From Thomasclavelia sp. (GTDB lineage Bacteria > Bacillota_I > Bacilli_A > Erysipelotrichales > Erysipelotrichaceae), in assembly GCA_020024765.1 (NCBI GenBank), contig JAHHTG010000047.1, positions 1-8,937 on the forward strand: DNA of 8,937 nucleotides. Reading direction: 5' to 3'. Each line of letters begins with the position of its first letter. The first letter of the stretch is position 1. The notes below the pieces were generated by a model. That model was given only the letters and a program-made list of their open reading frames with translations, had not been told where the DNA came from and ran no database searches. This document shows, one piece after another, positions 6,575-8,937 of the stretch. The position numbers and the translations under genes were made by a program.

Positions 6575-7190
6575 ATTCAACCTCCCTGATGTCATCATAA
6601 ACATTGTCTGTATATTCTTTCAAACGTGCCTTGGATTGGTGACCTTTGGCAACTAAAGCACATTTAACACCTATTGCTTGAGCCACTGCCAAATCATGGC
6701 TTGTATCGCCAATGAAGAAACATTCATCGGGATTTTTGTCTGCAATCCAAGCTTTTGCAATTCCTTCTTTACTACCAGCATAAATATTATCAATGCCTAG
6801 AATTGTCTCAAAATACTGAACAATACCAAGTTCTTGACATTGTTTAATAAGAGCATTCCTTTCAGAAGCACTCAAGATAACATTGATATAGCCCCTCTTA
6901 AGATTATCTTCAAGGATTTCTTTAACACCATCGACCAAATGATATTCATCTTTTGAGTTCTCATAATGGTCCATCCATTCTCGGCCAATGTCCTTAAAAC
7001 TATATTTTTCAAAATCAAAACCGACATGACGATAATAATCAATTACCGGAAAATCAAAGAGTTCGCGATATTCTTCTTTAGTCAGTAATGGTCGATCCAA
7101 ATACTTTTTAATCAATATGTTAATGCATTTAACTCCAACCGCCACATCGTCAAGAATTGTGCCATTAAAATCAAAAATAATATATTTCAT
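6567..7190 (-). CDS. HAD-family hydrolase with DxN motif I
   Basis: Soluble HAD phosphatase of 207 residues with a small helical cap (about 15-80), resembling phosphoglycolate phosphatase-like proteins. Motif I is FDFNGTILDD: nucleophile D7 is present, but the second, acid/base Asp is Asn9. Motif II is VILSAS (S107), motif III K141 in AGSKEGIA and motif IV FFIGDTSHDLAVAQAIG (D162, D166). DxN variants occur in HAD subgroups, so it is not necessarily dead, but its chemistry may be slower or different. The substrate is unknown; coupling to ispF is only positional evidence for an isoprenoid link. No real Shine-Dalgarno precedes the ATG. TACAAT 6 bases upstream would put transcription start at the ATG itself, suggesting a leaderless mRNA. 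The stop is TAG inside ispF. Confidence 0.85.
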   Translation of the reverse strand: MKYIIFDFNGTILDDVAVGVKCINILIKKYLDRPLLTKEEYRELFDFPVIDYYRHVGFDFEKYSFKDIGREWMDHYENSKDEYHLVDGVKEILEDNLKRGYINVILSASERNALIKQCQELGIVQYFETILGIDNIYAGSKEGIAKAWIADKNPDECFFIGDTSHDLAVAQAIGVKCALVAKGHQSKARLKEYTDNVYDDIREVEYV

Positions 7191-7196
7191 ATGTCC

Positions 7197-7202
7197 ATTG
7201 TA
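7197..7202 (-). promoter_or_regulatory. Possible -10 for HAD-ispF
   Basis: TACAAT on the minus strand, between the rpoE terminator and the HAD ATG, is one mismatch from consensus. The predicted start would coincide with the A of the ATG. No recognisable -35 is found, since that position falls in the terminator stem. Tentative. Confidence 0.3.
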
Positions 7203-7204
7203 AC

Positions 7205-7228
7205 AAAAAAGAGGGCTTAATAACCCTC
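7205..7228 (-). terminator. Intrinsic terminator of rpoE
   Basis: Minus strand: GAGGGT, loop TATTAA, GCCCTC, then TTTTTT (7210-7205). The stem is 5 G-C/A-T pairs plus one wobble. The rpoE stop codon lies in the loop, so the last codons of rpoE form the upstream arm. Confidence 0.9.
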
Positions 7229-7567
7229 GTCTTCAATCTTATGGATATTTTCTCCTTCTTCGTCATCGTGATTTTCGTAATCATCGAATTCGTCGTCGGC
7301 TTCATCATCTAAATCCTTAAGTTCTACATAAACTTCTTCGAATTTATGACGTTCTTTTAAATCCCATTTATTTTCTTTTAATGATGTGAATCTAGCATCT
7401 AATGTCATATCAGTATAGAACTGAGCTAGACGATCAGTTGCTTGTTCAGGATCTAATTCTAACTTTTCAAGAACTTCTAACCAAAGTTTCTTAAATGGAA
7501 TAGCTCTTTTCTTTTTATACATGACTTCATAAGCTGCATCAGTCATTGATTTATTTTTAGTCAACAC
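7217..7567 (-). CDS. rpoE: DNA-directed RNA polymerase delta subunit
   Basis: Auxiliary subunit of Gram-positive RNA polymerase that promotes core recycling and affects initiation specificity. An N-terminal HARE-HTH domain (about 8-75) shows the family pattern A..YEVMYKKKRAIPFKKLWLEV, ATDRLAQFYTDMTLDARFTSLKENKWDLKER. A disordered acidic tail (about 77-116) follows, rich in Asp and Glu. At 116 residues it is shorter than B. subtilis delta (about 173) because of the short tail. The start is GTG at 7567 (6 bases after AAGGAG); the next codon, TTG, is an alternative. The upstream stop TAA overlaps the ribosome binding site, and only 3 bases separate the two genes, so it is co-transcribed with the DUF1934-like gene. 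B. subtilis has pyrG next; here a terminator and a HAD gene follow. Confidence 0.92.
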   Translation of the reverse strand: MLTKNKSMTDAAYEVMYKKKRAIPFKKLWLEVLEKLELDPEQATDRLAQFYTDMTLDARFTSLKENKWDLKERHKFEEVYVELKDLDDEADDEFDDYENHDDEEGENIHKIEDEGY

Positions 7568-7570
7568 AAA

Positions 7571-7924
7571 TTACTCCTTAATTAAACTAATCATTATTTC
7601 GATTTTCTCACCCGTATCATAGCTAGCGTAAATCCGATTTTCCTTAATACTTAAGCCCAATACTTTAACCGGTAACTCCATGGTTCCTTCTTGGCTCTTA
7701 AAGACCAATCCTGGATTAGTCTTATTAAGCACTAAATTTGTCACGTAATCTTTAGCCACGTTTTTAACAATTAAAGTGTCGGGATTTATGAAATTAATGT
7801 AGCTGAGAGTACCTGTTTCATCCTTATACGAAACTTCACGTTGATCGTCTTCAACCCTTCCGACAAAGACATCTTTCGTGATTCGATTACTAAGATTTTT
7901 CAAGGTTACTTTGATACGTTTCAT
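7571..7924 (-). CDS. DUF1934/YwiB-like beta-barrel protein (putative)
   Basis: A small soluble protein, 117 residues from the start chosen here, rich in alternating hydrophobic residues. It is predicted to be all beta, with segments such as TLIVKN, PGLVFKSQEGTMELPVKVLGLSI, NRIYASYDTG and EKIEIMISLI. The pattern of a Leu-rich core strand, a G-x-[ML]-E-L-P strand and a final I-x-[AS]-Y-D-x-x-x-x-E strand resembles YwiB/DUF1934, a lipocalin-like barrel of unknown function. In several Firmicutes that family lies just before argS-rpoE; here it is directly before rpoE without argS, which supports the call. An in-frame ATG at 7939 lies inside the -10 of a good promoter and so cannot be in that transcript; the ATG at 7924 is preferred, with only a weak GGAA before it. 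Confidence 0.6.
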   Translation of the reverse strand: MKRIKVTLKNLSNRITKDVFVGRVEDDQREVSYKDETGTLSYINFINPDTLIVKNVAKDYVTNLVLNKTNPGLVFKSQEGTMELPVKVLGLSIKENRIYASYDTGEKIEIMISLIKE

Positions 7925-7931
7925 AATTCCA

Positions 7932-7952
7932 TAAATCATTTTATCGATATTT
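7932..7952. repeat. Shared promoter element, copy 1 (candidate operator)
   Basis: Plus strand: TAAATCAT, then TT, then TATCGATATTT. It contains the palindrome TATCGATA and matches the copy at 8868-8887 at all positions except a one-base indel and an adjacent substitution. It overlaps the -10 and start region of the DUF1934-rpoE promoter. Confidence 0.5.
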
Positions 7953-7965
7953 ATTTTATTGTCAA
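7938..7965 (-). promoter_or_regulatory. Promoter of the DUF1934-rpoE unit
   Basis: Minus-strand consensus -35 TTGACA (7965-7960), a 16-base spacer and -10 TAAAAT (7943-7938). The expected start is near 7931, about 7 bases before the ATG at 7924. The spacer and -10 contain the element shared with the DUF4438 promoter. Confidence 0.7.
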
Positions 7966-7981
7966 TAATAAAAAATGTTAT

Positions 7982-8848
7982 TTACTTAATGAAACCTAAA
8001 TAAGTTTTTAAATTGGCTTTTTCATCAAGAATCGGCACAATCTTATGGTCTTTAGCTGTCATCATAACACAAACTCCTGGACCATGACCCGATGAATAAG
8101 AATCACTGTGTACAATAGTACCAATTGTTACAGCACCTGTTAAGTAATCAGGTCCATTTAAACTGAAGTGATCAGTAATGGCCACGATATCACCAAATCT
8201 TAATTCATTTAAGCCCAAACGTTCAACTTCTTTAGGGTCGTGTAACATAATATCATAGTCACCACAAGTCATCGCTTGAGAACCTAAACCTGAACCCATT
8301 AAATAAGCTGGAATGATTTTAGCTACTTTAACTTCGATGTGACCATCAACTTCCTGTAAATCCATCTTATCCAATAAATCTGGATCCATATTCATCAAAT
8401 GAACATCTTCATGGTCTACTAGTGCTAAACCTTGGCCACATGCACGAATTTGAAACTGGTCATTCATCGTTAGTTTTTCTAGCACCGTGCTTGAAAATGC
8501 AACCATAACGTGGTCAACCCCACCGTGAGTTCCTGTTACAAAACCAGTTGAACCTTTAGCAGCACCGCTAATGGCATGTACAACATTGCCAACACAGGCA
8601 AGAGTGTTATATGCATTGTTGAATTTCTCATCGGGATTATAAGTTGAACACCCCGGTTCAATGTGGTCGCCAACAATTCCCATGCAGCAATCGCCAATAG
8701 CGTAATTATATGTAATCCCACCAACACCTGGTAGGATTCTTCCTTTACCATCAAAACCTACATAATAACCGGGCAAACGCATACTTGGATGTTGCGTTTG
8801 ACCTTCAATAGCAATGATTGGTAATCGATCACGATTTGTCTTTAACAT
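7982..8848 (-). CDS. DUF4438-family protein
   Basis: I recognise this 288-residue protein as a DUF4438 member, a family with structural representation from Thermotoga but no assigned function. It has no signal peptide or membrane segment, so it is likely cytosolic. Conserved-looking blocks are GDCCMGIVGDHIEPG (52-66), GFVTGTHGGVDHVMVAF (102-118), ACGQGLALVDHEDVHLMNMDP (136-156), GSQAMTCGDYDIM (189-201), RFGDIVAITDH (217-227) and SSGHGPGV (252-259). The many Gly, His, Asp and Cys residues in these blocks look like an active or metal site; that is inference. The ATG has a near-perfect ribosome binding site (GAGGAGGT, 6 bases away). A 42-base gap and a separate promoter divide it from the DUF1934 gene, with no clear terminator. 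A good Shine-Dalgarno and promoter suggest substantial expression. Confidence 0.75.
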   Translation of the reverse strand: MLKTNRDRLPIIAIEGQTQHPSMRLPGYYVGFDGKGRILPGVGGITYNYAIGDCCMGIVGDHIEPGCSTYNPDEKFNNAYNTLACVGNVVHAISGAAKGSTGFVTGTHGGVDHVMVAFSSTVLEKLTMNDQFQIRACGQGLALVDHEDVHLMNMDPDLLDKMDLQEVDGHIEVKVAKIIPAYLMGSGLGSQAMTCGDYDIMLHDPKEVERLGLNELRFGDIVAITDHFSLNGPDYLTGAVTIGTIVHSDSYSSGHGPGVCVMMTAKDHKIVPILDEKANLKTYLGFIK

Positions 8849-8867
8849 CGTAAAACCTCCTCAATGT

Positions 8868-8887
8868 TAAATCATATATCGATATTT
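8868..8887. repeat. Shared promoter element, copy 2 (candidate operator)
   Basis: Plus strand: TAAATCAT, then A, then TATCGATATTT, containing the 10-bp palindrome ATATCGATAT (8876-8885). It covers the -10 to about +10 of the DUF4438 promoter, a classic position for a repressor site. See copy 1 at 7932-7952. Confidence 0.5.
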
Positions 8888-8911
8888 TACCCCACAATTT
8901 TTAAATGTCTA
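8884..8911 (-). promoter_or_regulatory. Promoter of the DUF4438 gene
   Basis: Minus-strand -35 TAGACA (8911-8906), a 16-base spacer and -10 TAAAAT (8889-8884); expected start near 8877, giving a leader of about 28 bases with the strong ribosome binding site. The layout is nearly the same as the DUF1934-rpoE promoter (same -10, same spacing). Confidence 0.6.
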
Positions 8912-8937
8912 CTATTATTTAAAGTTATATACTATGA

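Noticed and set aside
8536..8754. Minus-strand frame of 72 codons inside the DUF4438 gene
   Set aside because: A shifted-frame shadow of a gene with continuous conserved blocks; no sign of a frameshift.
1..8937. Mobile elements, CRISPR arrays, tRNA or rRNA genes, toxin-antitoxin or defence genes
   Set aside because: None was seen on either strand; gaps between genes are short and contain only promoters, leaders and terminators.

Overview
This is a housekeeping gene block from a low-GC Gram-positive bacterium. Every complete gene lies on the minus strand, so transcription runs from right to left. Read that way the order is: DUF4438 protein, DUF1934/YwiB-like protein, rpoE (RNA polymerase delta), HAD phosphatase, ispF, fba, second HAD phosphatase, murA, rpmE, tdk, prfA, prmC. 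From knowledge of the family neighbourhoods, the skeleton rpoE ... fba ... murA ... rpmE-tdk-prfA-prmC matches the Bacillus subtilis rpoE-to-prmC region. Here pyrG, spo0F, tal, rho and glpX are absent from their usual slots, and two HAD genes plus ispF stand in between. TGA is used as a stop (ispF) and TGG encodes Trp, so the genetic code is standard. The presence of murA and the CxxC form of the bL31 zinc site would fit an Erysipelotrichia-like or other Mollicutes-related walled Bacillota; that placement is inference.

Layout by transcription unit (minus strand, right to left). (1) The DUF4438 gene has its own promoter and a strong ribosome binding site. (2) The DUF1934-rpoE pair is tightly coupled and ends in a clear intrinsic terminator. 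(3) The HAD phosphatase and ispF overlap by 8 bases. (4) fba stands alone and ends in a strong GC-rich terminator. (5) The beta-phosphoglucomutase-like HAD gene and murA overlap by one base and have a good promoter just after the fba terminator. (6) rpmE has an extended -10 promoter, a hairpin leader and a terminator whose stem contains the stop codon. (7) tdk-prfA-prmC form an overlapping chain. A plus-strand reading frame entering from the left edge ends 6 bases before the prmC stop and is probably the tail of a convergent gene.

Together the genes cover translation termination (RF1 and its methyltransferase), a ribosomal protein, dTMP salvage, peptidoglycan precursor synthesis, glycolysis, isoprenoid synthesis and transcription. 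No new multi-gene system is visible. The points worth a second look are small: a nearly identical 20-21 bp element at the two right-hand promoters, a candidate autoregulatory leader before rpmE, several very short mRNA leaders that correct gene starts, a HAD enzyme with Asn in place of its second catalytic Asp, and the unidentified convergent reading frame at the left edge.
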